Positions 32,049 to 42,947 of a DNA stretch of 64,000 nucleotides are shown piece after piece. Source of the stretch: Blochmannia endosymbiont of Camponotus (Colobopsis) obliquus (GTDB taxonomy: Bacteria > Pseudomonadota > Gammaproteobacteria > Enterobacterales > Enterobacteriaceae); assembly GCF_000973545.1 (NCBI RefSeq), contig NZ_CP010049.1, positions 310,001 through 374,000 on the forward strand. Direction: 5' to 3'. Every line of letters begins with the position of its first letter. Positions within the stretch are counted from its first letter, which is position 1. Made by a program: the position numbers and the translations under genes. The notes below the pieces were generated by a model that saw nothing but the letters and a program-made list of their open reading frames with translations, was not told the DNA's origin and did not search any database.

Positions 32049-33752
32049 TTATGTTATTACTTTTACTAGATAGTTTATTATAGTATCAATTTTTATTCTT
32101 TGATTTTTACCACTTCTTCTATTTTTATATTCTGTTTCGTTTTGTTTTAAAGTACGCTCACTGATTATAATAATATGTGGTATGCCAATTAATTCTATAT
32201 CAGCGAACATTTTACCTATGCTTTCTTTTCGATCATCTAATAAAACATCTATCTTGAGAAGAGACAGTTGATGATAAATGTTTTCTGAAATTTGTTTAAC
32301 TTCTGTTGATTTATGCATATTAATTGGTATAATTGCCACGTTAAATGGAGCTAGTATATCTGGCCATAGTATTCCTTGTTGATCATGGTTTTGTTCAATA
32401 TTAGCTGCAATCATACGGCCAATACCAATACCGTAACAACCCATAGTTATTGTTAAAAGGTTATTATTGCGGTCTTTAATTTTTATTTTATTTGAGTATT
32501 TATCTCCTAATTGAAAAATATGACCTATTTCTATGTTTTTTTTAGTTTTTAAAATTTTTTTCCCATTAAGGGTATGGTTATTGTGTACGATTTTTCTTAA
32601 GTCTGCAATTTGGGGTAAAGGTAAATCTCTATGCCAATTAATTCCAAAAAAATATTTATCATCTATATTAGCACCAGCAATAAAATCGTTCATAGTTGCT
32701 ACATTGTAATCCGCAATTAATGGTATAGGTAAATTAATTGGTCCTAATGATTTAGGATCGGTTCCAATAGTGAGACGTATTTCTTGTTCATTTGCAAAAG
32801 ATAGAGGAACAGCAATTTGGGGTAATTTTTCCGCTTTTTTCTTATTAAGTTGATGATCGCCTCTTATAAGTAAGGCTATTAAAGAGAATCCGGTATTTTT
32901 TTTTGCATGAACTATTAACGTTTTTACAATTTTTGTTATGGGCACATTAAATTTTCTTATTAAATCATTAATATTTTGAGATTTAGATGCGGATATTAAT
33001 CGTATAATTTCTTTAGAATTTTTAGATATAAGTTTTGTATTTTTAATTGGGTTGTTACTAGAAGGATCATTAGATTTTATAGAATAAGTTATATGATTTT
33101 TATTATATTTAGTTATGGCTTGAAATTCATGTGAAATATTGCCCCCAATAGTTCCATTGTCAGCTTGGATTGTAAAAAATTTTAATCCTATTGTAGTAAA
33201 AATATTAGTGTAAGCTTGATACATTATTTCATAGGTTTGTTGTAGCGATTTTTGATTACTGTGAAATGAATAACCATCTTTCATAATAAATTCTCGAGTT
33301 CTTATTATACCATAACGTGGTCTTATTTCATCACGAAATTTAGTACTGATTTGATACATGTTAAGAGGGAGTTCTTTATAAGAACTAATTTGTTTATTAA
33401 TTAAGTCTGTGATAACTTCTTCGTGAGTTGGTCCTAATAAGAAAGATTTTTCATTGCGATTTTTAAATTTTAATAATTCTGTTCCATATTTTGTCCATCG
33501 ACCACTTTTTTCCCATAAACATGCTGGTTGGATAAGTGGCATATTAATTTCTAATGCTCCTATTTTGTTCATTTCTTTACGTATAATTTTTTTTGCTTTT
33601 TGTAATACACGAAGTCCCGTTGGTAACCACGTATATAATCCTGATGCTAATTGATATATCATTCCAGATTTTAACATTAGTTGGTGACTTTTAATTTCAG
33701 TATTGTTGGGATTTGTTTTAAGTGTTAATAATAAATATTTACTAGTTTTCAT
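32049..33752 (-). CDS. proS: Prolyl-tRNA synthetase (bacterial type)
   Basis: ProS charges tRNA-Pro. The 567-residue product is the long bacterial form with the editing insertion between class II motifs 2 and 3 (572 in E. coli). Visible are the N-terminal SGMIYQLASGLYTWLPTGLRVL, motif 1 region, the ATP-site LLGPTHEEVITDL, motif 2 RPRYGIIRTREFIMKDGYSFH, the editing domain with LIRGDHQLNKKKAEKLP, motif 3 MGCYGIGIGRMIAA, and the anticodon-binding C-terminal domain. It is convergent with tilS; in E. coli several genes separate them. Confidence 0.97.
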   Translation of the reverse strand: MKTSKYLLLTLKTNPNNTEIKSHQLMLKSGMIYQLASGLYTWLPTGLRVLQKAKKIIRKEMNKIGALEINMPLIQPACLWEKSGRWTKYGTELLKFKNRNEKSFLLGPTHEEVITDLINKQISSYKELPLNMYQISTKFRDEIRPRYGIIRTREFIMKDGYSFHSNQKSLQQTYEIMYQAYTNIFTTIGLKFFTIQADNGTIGGNISHEFQAITKYNKNHITYSIKSNDPSSNNPIKNTKLISKNSKEIIRLISASKSQNINDLIRKFNVPITKIVKTLIVHAKKNTGFSLIALLIRGDHQLNKKKAEKLPQIAVPLSFANEQEIRLTIGTDPKSLGPINLPIPLIADYNVATMNDFIAGANIDDKYFFGINWHRDLPLPQIADLRKIVHNNHTLNGKKILKTKKNIEIGHIFQLGDKYSNKIKIKDRNNNLLTITMGCYGIGIGRMIAANIEQNHDQQGILWPDILAPFNVAIIPINMHKSTEVKQISENIYHQLSLLKIDVLLDDRKESIGKMFADIELIGIPHIIIISERTLKQNETEYKNRRSGKNQRIKIDTIINYLVKVIT

Positions 33753-34318
33753 TTTTTTATGTATTTTATTATATACACATTATAGTTGATTTTTGTGATG
33801 AATAAACTGTTATTCTTTTAGTATATATATATTTTATTTGAGTATAGTATACGTCTATTACATACATAGTGTTAAGTTTATTTTTATAAGTTTTTGTTTT
33901 AATTAATTAATTAATCCTATTCCTATAGGATTTTCTATCCTATATATACATAGTGTGTGTATATTTTTGTTAAAATGTTACGATATTTTTCAATACCAAT
34001 ATTTTTGATTAAAATTAGATTATTTGCGAGATTTTAACATTGTTTTTTGTACATGTGTTAAGTTTAATTATATTGTATCTAATATCAGAAGATATTTTGA
34101 TTGTTTTTAGTAAGCTAATTATAGTCTTATTTTATGAATATTTATTCATGTATTTTTAATAAAATATTTTCTAAACATTTAATAATATATTTTAAGTTAA
34201 ATTAAATCATAAAAATCGTAAAGATATATATAACATTTAAAACATGTGTTGTTATTTATAAATCAATTTCCAGACAATTAGTGAGAATCTAAAATAAAAA
34301 AATTTTTATTAGAAGATG

Positions 34319-34350
34319 CATCAATAGTTTATAATTATAAACTATTGATG
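34319..34350. repeat. Perfect 32-bp palindrome
   Basis: The two 16-base halves (34319-34334 and 34335-34350; left half CATCAATAGTTTATAA) are exact reverse complements with no spacer. It is symmetric on both strands, so it could be a protein-binding site or a hairpin in RNA. No U-run follows closely on either strand. Confidence 0.85.
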
Positions 34351-34387
34351 GTGTTATTGTGTTATTTTGTTTATTAATAATTACAGT

Positions 34388-34446
34388 GCAAACATTTAGT
34401 AAATTGTATTAAAACATGCACCGGTATAAATTTATTAAATGTTTGT
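34388..34446. repeat. Long hairpin with 23-base loop in the proS-mreD spacer
   Basis: Bases 34389-34398 pair with 34436-34445, and 34400-34405 with 34429-34434. The bases between them (34399 with 34435) and at the outer end (34388 with 34446) form G-U pairs if transcribed from the plus strand, making one continuous 18-pair stem. The apical loop contains ATGCACCGGT, locally GC-rich. A competing pairing joins GTGCA at 34386-34390 to TGCAC at 34417-34421. It might be a structured RNA; no promoter is recognised. Confidence 0.5.
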
Positions 34447-34599
34447 AAAGTTAATTTTGTATTGAATTTTAATTATCATTATATATGTATTGTATTTTTA
34501 TATATTGTTTTTTATAAATTATATTAATAGTACATATTGTTATGTATTTAAAATTTTAATATATAACGAAGGTAAGTTTATAACATGATGGATGCGTTA

Positions 34600-34616
34600 T
34601 ACCAATAAAATTGGTA
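34600..34616 (-). terminator. Short hairpin downstream of mreD
   Basis: Seven-base arms (34600-34606 and 34610-34616) around a three-base loop lie about 33 bases past the mreD stop on the minus strand. This is the right place for the end of the mreBCD transcript, but there is no U-run. Confidence 0.35.
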
Positions 34617-34648
34617 GTGTACATATAATATTATTTTTAATATTTATT

Positions 34649-35128
34649 TTATAATAATTTTTTGAGATTATTCATTAATAAGCTAAACCACGGCCATAAT
34701 AATCCGTCTATTACACTACCTAAGAATATTTCTGGTCTAAACAAAATGTTATTTATTAGCATGTCAATAATTATAATAATTGTTTTTGTTATTAATGAAA
34801 GTAACATAATAATAAAAATTTGTTTATAAATAATTAAGTTATGTAGTGGTTGTAAGTAAAATACTATAAAATATGCGAGCATACTAAATACTAATGAATG
34901 TATTCCTAATGTAGAACCTAAAATTAGGTCTGTAATTAATCCTAATAGAAAACTGGTTCCTATGTTTATTTTTTTATGATCAATTGTAATCCAGTAAATT
35001 AATATTAATTTCATCCAAGATGGTTTTAATGAATAAAGTTGTAATGGCCACGGTATAGTTTGAAAGATAAGTGATATAAAAAACGAATAATAAATAAATA
35101 AAGTGTTTTTATGCTTAGTATGATACAT
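34649..35128 (-). CDS. mreD: Rod shape-determining protein MreD
   Basis: MreD is an inner-membrane partner of MreC and MreB in the elongasome. The 159-residue product (162 in E. coli) has about five hydrophobic helices. Family sequence is seen in PWPLQLYSLKPSWMKLILIYW, NIGTSFLLGLITDLILGSTLGIHSL and the C-terminal DGLLWPWFSLLMNNL. It is third in mreB-mreC-mreD, after a 157-base gap from mreC. The sequence is diverged, but position and core motif make it secure. Confidence 0.94.
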   Translation of the reverse strand: MYHTKHKNTLFIYYSFFISLIFQTIPWPLQLYSLKPSWMKLILIYWITIDHKKINIGTSFLLGLITDLILGSTLGIHSLVFSMLAYFIVFYLQPLHNLIIYKQIFIIMLLSLITKTIIIIIDMLINNILFRPEIFLGSVIDGLLWPWFSLLMNNLKKLL

Positions 35129-35285
35129 AATTATATAAAATTTTATACAGATAGCGTGTTTTTATAAGTTGTTTGGTATTTTGTTTAATAAATAAGTTTT
35201 TTAAAATCATAAAAAGATTAGTAAGATAATTTGAATTTATTTAGTATATTATATATTTAATTTTATGTTAAACATGTTCTGTAGT

Positions 35286-36137
35286 TTAATATTTATTTGA
35301 AATAAGTTTTTTATTATCATTTTCATTATTCCAAATTAATAATAAATTGCTTAAATATTGTAATTTAGTTATTGGCCGGGCTTGTATTTTTGTACATTTA
35401 TAATGTTTATCAATAGTTATTGATGATACTACCGCTACCGGATAACCTTTTGGAAAATTACCTCCTAAACCGGAAGTAATTAGAATATCGCCAATTTTTA
35501 CATCAATACAATCAGATTGTTGATATTCTAATTGTAAATCTTTATTGTAGCCGTTACCTGTGGCTATTAAGCGGACATTATTTCTTATAATTTGAGTTGG
35601 TAAAGCATGTGCGGTATCGCAAATTAACATAACTCTACTAGTAAATTTATTTGTAGAAATTACTTGTCCAATTACACCTTTGTCGTTAATTACGGGTTGC
35701 CCTATATATACATTATTATTCGTTCCTTTATCAATTATTATTTGATGTCTATGAGGATCGATATTTACAGCTATTATTTTAGTGATCATTTTTCGTATTT
35801 GATGGTGATATGGAGGAGATGATAGTAATTGGTATAACTGTTGGTTTTCTTTTTTATACATTTCCATTAATAATAAATCACTATTTTTCAGTAACAAATT
35901 TGTACGTAAAATATTATTTTCTAATATTAATTGTTTATGTTCTTTCAAGAAAAGCAGTAAATTTTTTGATATTTTAAATAAGTTACTAATAGAAAAGTAT
36001 AGTGAACTTATAGCACTATCACTACAGTTTTTAACTGTAATAAATGTATTAAATTTGCTATCGATAATAATTAAAATAACAGATAATACTATTACAGACA
36101 AAGTTTTTATTTGTAAAATATTAAATTTATTGAACAT
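35286..36137 (-). CDS. mreC: Rod shape-determining protein MreC
   Basis: MreC is a bitopic membrane protein that links MreB to the periplasmic wall enzymes. The product is 283 residues against 367 in E. coli; the missing part is the proline- and glutamine-rich C-terminal tail, while the conserved core is complete. A transmembrane segment lies near residues 13-30, a coiled coil follows (ILRTNLLLKNSDLLLMEMYKKEN), then the beta domains with GQPVINDKGVIGQVI, ICDTAHALPTQIIRN and ITSGLGGNFPKGYPVAVV. Loss of the tail is typical of reduced genomes and probably tolerated. Confidence 0.95.
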   Translation of the reverse strand: MFNKFNILQIKTLSVIVLSVILIIIDSKFNTFITVKNCSDSAISSLYFSISNLFKISKNLLLFLKEHKQLILENNILRTNLLLKNSDLLLMEMYKKENQQLYQLLSSPPYHHQIRKMITKIIAVNIDPHRHQIIIDKGTNNNVYIGQPVINDKGVIGQVISTNKFTSRVMLICDTAHALPTQIIRNNVRLIATGNGYNKDLQLEYQQSDCIDVKIGDILITSGLGGNFPKGYPVAVVSSITIDKHYKCTKIQARPITKLQYLSNLLLIWNNENDNKKLISNKY

Positions 36138-36248
36138 AGTTTGTATTAATGTCTAATGTATTTTTTTATTAAAGAAAATGTTTGTTGTAAATAATTTTTT
36201 ATTGTTATTAGGTGATATTTTTTGTTAAACAAAGCGTAATAACAATAA

Positions 36249-37742
<1,494 letters not shown>

Positions 37743-38198
37743 ATGACTAAAAAATATCATATTTTGTTTCTTAATGGCCCAAATCTAAATCTGTTAGGTA
37801 CTCGTGAACCTGATATATATGGTAGTGTTACATTAGCTTGCTTAATTGTGGAGTTAGCTAAATTATCAAATATGTTAGGAATCAATTTTACTCATTTTCA
37901 ATCCAATGCGGAAAATGAATTGATTAATTGGATTCATCAATCGTGTGATAAAGATATTGATTTTATTGTTATCAATCCTGCAGCATTAACTCATACTAGT
38001 ATAGCTATTCGTGATGCGTTGTTAGCAATAAATATTCCTTTTATTGAAATACATTTATCCAATATATATAAAAGGGAACAATTTCGCCATCATTCTTATT
38101 TGTCTGATATTGCTATTGGTGTAATTTGTGGTTTTGGTATACATGGATATTTTTTTGCAGCAGAAATGGCTATTAAATATTTATCATTATCTAAGTAA
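37743..38198 (+). CDS. aroQ: 3-dehydroquinate dehydratase, type II
   Basis: AroQ carries out step three of the shikimate pathway to aromatic amino acids. This is the small dodecameric type II enzyme, not the type I AroD of E. coli. The ATG at 37743 gives 151 residues; a TTG extends the frame to 37734. Motifs: [20 protein letters not shown] (active-site Asn, Arg and Tyr), [32 protein letters not shown] and [17 protein letters not shown]. In many gammaproteobacteria aroQ precedes accB, as here. Retention fits a symbiont that supplies aromatic amino acids. Confidence 0.96.
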   Translation: MTKKYHILFLNGPNLNLLGTREPDIYGSVTLACLIVELAKLSNMLGINFTHFQSNAENELINWIHQSCDKDIDFIVINPAALTHTSIAIRDALLAINIPFIEIHLSNIYKREQFRHHSYLSDIAIGVICGFGIHGYFFAAEMAIKYLSLSK

Positions 38199-38221
38199 AT
38201 TAAAGACGTGGAATATTTATT

Positions 38222-38698
38222 ATGGATATTCGTAAAGTAAAAAAATTAATTAAAATTATTGAAAAATCTGATATTGTTGAATTAGAAATTTCGGAAGGAG
38301 AAAATAAGATTCGTATTAATCGCATGATTACTAAATCACTTGCTAAAATAAAAGAGGATTCTTGTGTAGCTATGCAACAAGAACAAGTTTCTCAATCTTT
38401 TAATAAAGATCATAATACCACTGGTATTGACACAATAGATGATTATCTTGTTCGTTCACCAATGGTTGGTGTGTTTTATATTACTCCAAGTCCTGGGTCT
38501 AAACCTTTTATTTCAATTGGTCAAAAAGTTAATGTTGGTGATATTTTATGTATAGTTGAAGCTATGAAAATGATGAATCAAATAGCGTCAGAGATTACAG
38601 GTATAGTGAAAGATATTTTATTAGACAATGGTCAGCCAGTTGAATTTGATGAACCGTTAATTATTATACAACAGTCTAAATATACAAATGTTAGATAA
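38222..38698 (+). CDS. accB: Biotin carboxyl carrier protein of acetyl-CoA carboxylase
   Basis: AccB carries the biotin that shuttles carboxyl from AccC to AccA/AccD. The 158 residues comprise an N-terminal region ([23 protein letters not shown]), a linker shortened in Ala/Pro compared with free-living relatives, and the biotinyl domain with the target Lys in [10 protein letters not shown] and the thumb region [18 protein letters not shown]. Its last 11 bases overlap the start of accC, a tighter join than in E. coli, where there is a small gap. Confidence 0.97.
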   Translation: MDIRKVKKLIKIIEKSDIVELEISEGENKIRINRMITKSLAKIKEDSCVAMQQEQVSQSFNKDHNTTGIDTIDDYLVRSPMVGVFYITPSPGSKPFISIGQKVNVGDILCIVEAMKMMNQIASEITGIVKDILLDNGQPVEFDEPLIIIQQSKYTNVR

Positions 38699-40049
38699 AA
38701 TTCTTATTGCAAATAGAGGTGAAATTGCTTTACGCATCTTGCGTACATGTAAGGAGTTGGATATTAAAACAGTAGCTGTACATTCAACAATAGATCGTGA
38801 TTTAAAACATGTTTTATTAGCAGATGAATCAGTTTGCATTGGTCCACCACCTTCAATCAAGAGTTATCTTAATATTCCAGCTATAATTTCTGCAGCAGAA
38901 ATCACTGGTTCCGTTGCTATTCATCCTGGTTATGGTTTTTTATCAGAAAATGCTGATTTTGCGGAACAAACTGAAAGGTCTGGTTTTATTTTTGTTGGTC
39001 CGTGTCCAGAAACTATTCGTTTAATGGCTAATAAAGTTTCTGCTATTTCTTTAATGAAAAAATCTGGTATTCCATGTTTACCTGGTTATTATGGTTGTAT
39101 AAAAGATGACATAAATAAAATAAAAAATGCTACAGCAATATGTCGAAAATTGGGTTATCCAATAATAATTAAATGTTCTAGAGGCGGAGGTGGTCGTGCT
39201 ATGCGAGTTGTTTATAAAGAGCAAGAGTTAAAAGGAGTTATTTCTACAATGTTTACAGAAGCAAAAATTGCATTCAATAGTGATAATCTTTATATAGAAA
39301 AATATTTAATTAATCCACGTCATATTGAAATACAGGTTTTATCTGATGGTCGGGGTAATGCAGTGTATTTAGGGGAACGAGATTGTTCTGTACAAAGACG
39401 TTATCAAAAAATAGTAGAAGAAGCTCCGGCATTTGGTATTACAGATGAAATGCGTTATTACATAGGTGCATTGTGTATTAAAGCTTGTTTTGATATTGGT
39501 TATCGTGGTGTTGGTACTTTTGAATTTTTATATGAAAATAATAAATTTTTTTTTATTGAAATGAATACCAGAATTCAGGTGGAACATCCTGTAACCGAAA
39601 TGGTTACTGGTATAGATATTGTTAAAGAACAATTACAAATTGCGGATGGTTGTGTATTAAATTTCAAACAAAATGCAGTTAAGATGCATGGGCATGCAAT
39701 AGAATGTAGAATTAATGCTGAAAATCCTATTACTTTTTTACCCAGTCCAGGAATAATTACTCGCTTCCATGCTCCTGGTGGTTTTGGAGTGCGTTGGGAA
39801 TCACATATTTATACTGGTTATTCTGTATCAGCATATTATGATTCAATGATTGGTAAATTAATTTGTTTTGGAATCACGCGCGATATAGCTATTTCTCGTA
39901 TGAAAAATGCATTGAATGAATTGATTATTGATGGTATTGAAACTAATATTAAGTTACATTTAAAGATTATGAATGATGATAAATTTCGACAAAATAAAAA
40001 TATCAATATACATTATTTAGAGAATGATTTTGTATTCGATGAATTTTAA
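38688..40049 (+). CDS. accC: Biotin carboxylase of acetyl-CoA carboxylase
   Basis: AccC carboxylates biotin on AccB with ATP and bicarbonate. The 453-residue ATP-grasp protein begins [20 protein letters not shown]. Catalytic elements are present: [33 protein letters not shown], and [16 protein letters not shown] with the active Glu and Arg. The glycine-rich ATP loop is altered: [14 protein letters not shown] where E. coli has KASGGGGGRGMRVV. The start overlaps the accB stop by 11 bases, implying translational coupling. accC is followed by an 834-base gap. Confidence 0.97.
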   Translation: MLDKILIANRGEIALRILRTCKELDIKTVAVHSTIDRDLKHVLLADESVCIGPPPSIKSYLNIPAIISAAEITGSVAIHPGYGFLSENADFAEQTERSGFIFVGPCPETIRLMANKVSAISLMKKSGIPCLPGYYGCIKDDINKIKNATAICRKLGYPIIIKCSRGGGGRAMRVVYKEQELKGVISTMFTEAKIAFNSDNLYIEKYLINPRHIEIQVLSDGRGNAVYLGERDCSVQRRYQKIVEEAPAFGITDEMRYYIGALCIKACFDIGYRGVGTFEFLYENNKFFFIEMNTRIQVEHPVTEMVTGIDIVKEQLQIADGCVLNFKQNAVKMHGHAIECRINAENPITFLPSPGIITRFHAPGGFGVRWESHIYTGYSVSAYYDSMIGKLICFGITRDIAISRMKNALNELIIDGIETNIKLHLKIMNDDKFRQNKNINIHYLENDFVFDEF

Positions 40050-40883
40050 TATGAACAATAATTGGTGTTGTTGGTTGGTTGTTTTTTGTGACATTACATA
40101 TACTTTATCTTTCGTTTAATTTTAATGATAATTCTCTACCATTTTGTTATTTATATATAAAATACATGTAACGAATTTGCCATATAATATTTTTAAATTT
40201 TTTATAATTTTAATTTTTTAATTAATGGTAATATTAATCACTGATTTTAATATTAGTTTTTAGCTATATTGTTATATTTTACGTAATTTTATGTGTATAA
40301 TTAATCTAATATGTTTTATATTTAGCGAGATAATTTCACATTGTTTAAATATTTAGGTTATATTTTTTTATTAAAATATGATTTGTATTGTTTAATTTTT
40401 TAATAAATTTATGGTATTTATTTATGTAATATCATATTGACGTATAATTATTATTTTTATTTGTTAAATGATATGTTTTAATTTTATATTTATTATATTT
40501 TATACTGGTTTTTTGTATGTTGTGTTTGTTAATAATAGTAATAAATTTATGATATAATTTATTATGTCGCTTAAGATTGTTTTTTATTAATATTTATAAA
40601 CAGAAATATCATTATTATATATAATTGTTGCAATTTTAATAGTTTGTATAATTATGTTTTTTATGTTATATTAAAATTGTTGGTTGTAAATAATTATCTA
40701 AAATCTATAGATAATTAGTATATTCACTACAGTTATATTATAAATTGTATATTAGGATTTTAAATATCACTTTAATAATATTAAATATAATGTAAGTACA
40801 TTAGTTACAATTATAATTATAATTAAAATAATTTAATAGATTAAATATTGTTATTTCAGATTTTTTTAAAAAGTGAGAATTAT
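40050..40883. other. Large non-coding region between accC and tldD
   Basis: No gene is visible in 834 bases. accC and tldD are not neighbours in E. coli, so this is likely a rearrangement junction with decayed sequence. A ten-base inverted repeat (40691-40700 with 40708-40717) is of a size expected by chance in such A/T-rich sequence. The tldD ribosome binding site GTGAGAA is at the right end. Confidence 0.5.
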
Positions 40884-42335
40884 ATGAGTTTAAATTCCGT
40901 CAGTGAAGATTTGCTTGTTGCGAATAATTTACAACACGTGGATCTTTTGTCTGTATTAGAAATGATGTCTCAACGTCCATTCACATATGGTGATCTTTAT
41001 TTTCAGTCACATTATCATGAATCTTGGATGATAGAAAAGAACATAATTAAGGATGGATCTTATAACTTCATGCAAGGTATAGGCATTAGAGTAATCAAAG
41101 ACGAGCAAACTGGTTTTGCTTATACCGATCAATTAACTTTAGATGCATTAACAAAGGGTGCTGTAATAGCGTGTAGTATTGCAAATCAACAAATGGATAA
41201 TAATAAATATTGTCTTAAATTTTCTCAAATCCAAACTAAATCATTATATAGTCAGTTAAACCCGTTATTAACTTTTTCTGAAGAAGATAAAATTGAATTA
41301 TTAATGAAGGTAAATTCAATTGCTCGTAATATGGATCATCGTGTACAGGAAGTAACAGCTAGTTTATCTGGTACATTTGAACAAATTTTAGTGGCATCAA
41401 CAGATGGAACTTTGGCTACAGATATAAGGCCTTTAGTACGTTTATTCATTAATGTTCAAGTAGAAGCAGATGGTAGACGTGAACAGGGAAGTAGTGGCGG
41501 CGGTGGTAGGTATGGATATAATTTTTTTCTAGATCCATATATGCATGAAACGAGAGTGGATTATTGGAGTAAGGAAGCAGTACGAATAGCTTTAATTAAT
41601 CTTTATGCTGTGGAAGCTCCAGCTGGAACTATACCAGTAGTTTTGGGTCCTGGTTGGCCCGGGATATTACTGCATGAGGCAGTAGGTCATGGCTTAGAGG
41701 GTGATTTTAATCGTCGAGGTAGTTCGGTGTTTAATGGTAAGATAGGAAAACGAGTTGCTGCGCAATGTTGTACTGTAGTAGATGATGGTACTTTGATGAA
41801 TTTACGTGGGTCATTATCAATAGATGATGAAGGTGTACCTAGTCAGCGTAATATTTTAATTGAGCATGGTATTCTTAAAAAGTACATGCAGGATAAATTA
41901 AATGCTAAGTTAATGAATACATCATTAACAGGCAACGGAAGGCGTGAATCTTATGCTTTTTTACCTATGCCACGCATGACTAATACTTATATGCTGGCAG
42001 GAAATAGCGATCCTAAAGAAATTATTGCTAGTGTTGATTATGGTATTTATGCTCCAAATTTTAGTGGTGGACAAGTTGATATTACATCAGGAAAATTTGT
42101 TTTTTCTACTTCTGAAGCATATTTAATTAAAAATGGAGTGATTACCAAGCCAATTAAAGGGGTTACATTGATTGGTTCAGGAATAGAAGTGATGCAACAA
42201 ATTTCTATGGTTGGTAATGATTTAACCTTAGATAGTGGTGTAGGTGTATGTATTAAAAATGGACAAAGGATACCTGTTGGAGTTGGTCAACCTACATTAA
42301 AGTTAGATAAAATTACTGTGGGTGGTACTATGTAA
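40884..42335 (+). CDS. tldD: Metalloprotease subunit TldD
   Basis: TldD is the zinc-bearing half of the TldD/TldE (PmbA) heterodimer, which degrades unfolded peptides and in E. coli matures microcin B17 and degrades CcdA. I start at ATG 40884, where [16 protein letters not shown] aligns with E. coli MSLNLVSEQLLAANGL and a GTGAGAA motif lies upstream; the open frame extends to 40848. The product is 483 residues. The zinc motif is [12 protein letters not shown], and the C-terminus [21 protein letters not shown] is strongly conserved. Its partner gene pmbA is next but 612 bases away; in E. coli the two genes are far apart. Confidence 0.96.
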   Translation: MSLNSVSEDLLVANNLQHVDLLSVLEMMSQRPFTYGDLYFQSHYHESWMIEKNIIKDGSYNFMQGIGIRVIKDEQTGFAYTDQLTLDALTKGAVIACSIANQQMDNNKYCLKFSQIQTKSLYSQLNPLLTFSEEDKIELLMKVNSIARNMDHRVQEVTASLSGTFEQILVASTDGTLATDIRPLVRLFINVQVEADGRREQGSSGGGGRYGYNFFLDPYMHETRVDYWSKEAVRIALINLYAVEAPAGTIPVVLGPGWPGILLHEAVGHGLEGDFNRRGSSVFNGKIGKRVAAQCCTVVDDGTLMNLRGSLSIDDEGVPSQRNILIEHGILKKYMQDKLNAKLMNTSLTGNGRRESYAFLPMPRMTNTYMLAGNSDPKEIIASVDYGIYAPNFSGGQVDITSGKFVFSTSEAYLIKNGVITKPIKGVTLIGSGIEVMQQISMVGNDLTLDSGVGVCIKNGQRIPVGVGQPTLKLDKITVGGTM

Positions 42336-42947
42336 TTTACATGATATAGTTTAATAAAATTGTTTAATGATATTAAACTAATATTTAATTTGTTTCCTGA
42401 TATTTTGTAAGATTATTAATCTAATCAGTGGGTTGTGTAATGTTTTGTGTTACTTATATAAGATGTATTTATTAATTAATAATATTTAGTCGATTATAAT
42501 TACTTAGGTATAAATAAGATGGAATACATTGCTGGGTATAAAATAATCATTAAATTGTGTATAATTTATTAGATTATAAGGATAGATTACGTTATATGAT
42601 CGTTCAGTTAGGTTAGTTTTATTTTTGATCGTTATTGTTTGTATACTTTAATTGATCATGCTTTTATCGATTGATGTTGACATGTTGGTTGTTATTTTAA
42701 AATGATATTTATCATTTGTGGAGTAATAAATTAAGTATTATAACATGATCTGTTCAATATGCTATAATTGCATGTTCTGTATATGGTTATTGGATATGTG
42801 TGTTTTGATAATGTATAAATGATATTATGTACACTTAAATGAATAAATATATGCCAATATTATTTTAGGATAATGATTTATTTATGATTATAAGTTATGA
42901 TTTAATAAAATTATTTTTATGTTTTTAGTTAGTAGTGAATTGGGGGA
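42336..42947. other. Non-coding region between tldD and pmbA
   Basis: These 612 bases hold no recognisable gene. A ten-pair stem at 42347-42356 with 42371-42380, 14-base loop, starts 11 bases after the tldD stop and may end its transcript. A small stem, AAATGATA with TATCATTT, lies near 42700. The run GGGGGA at 42942-42947 directly before pmbA is its ribosome binding site. Confidence 0.45.

Larger units (their letters stand above)
33753..34648. other. Large non-coding region between proS and mreD
   Basis: At nearly 900 bases this is the longest stretch without a gene. Both flanking genes are on the minus strand. In E. coli-like order maf, rng and yhdP would follow mreD, so the region is probably a rearrangement junction where genes decayed, but no remnant can be recognised. 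It contains several inverted repeats: 33913-33920 with 33925-33932 (AATCCTAT arms), a perfect 32-base palindrome at 34319-34350, a long hairpin at 34388-34446, and a short stem at 34600-34616. The proS promoter should lie at the left end. Confidence 0.6.

Noticed and set aside
33901..33916. Tandem AATT repeats as a functional microsatellite
   Set aside because: Short A/T tandem runs are common in this sequence and this one is only four units.
40691..40717. Ten-base inverted repeat in the accC-tldD spacer
   Set aside because: Arms are almost all A/T and of a size expected many times by chance; no T-run or gene end nearby.
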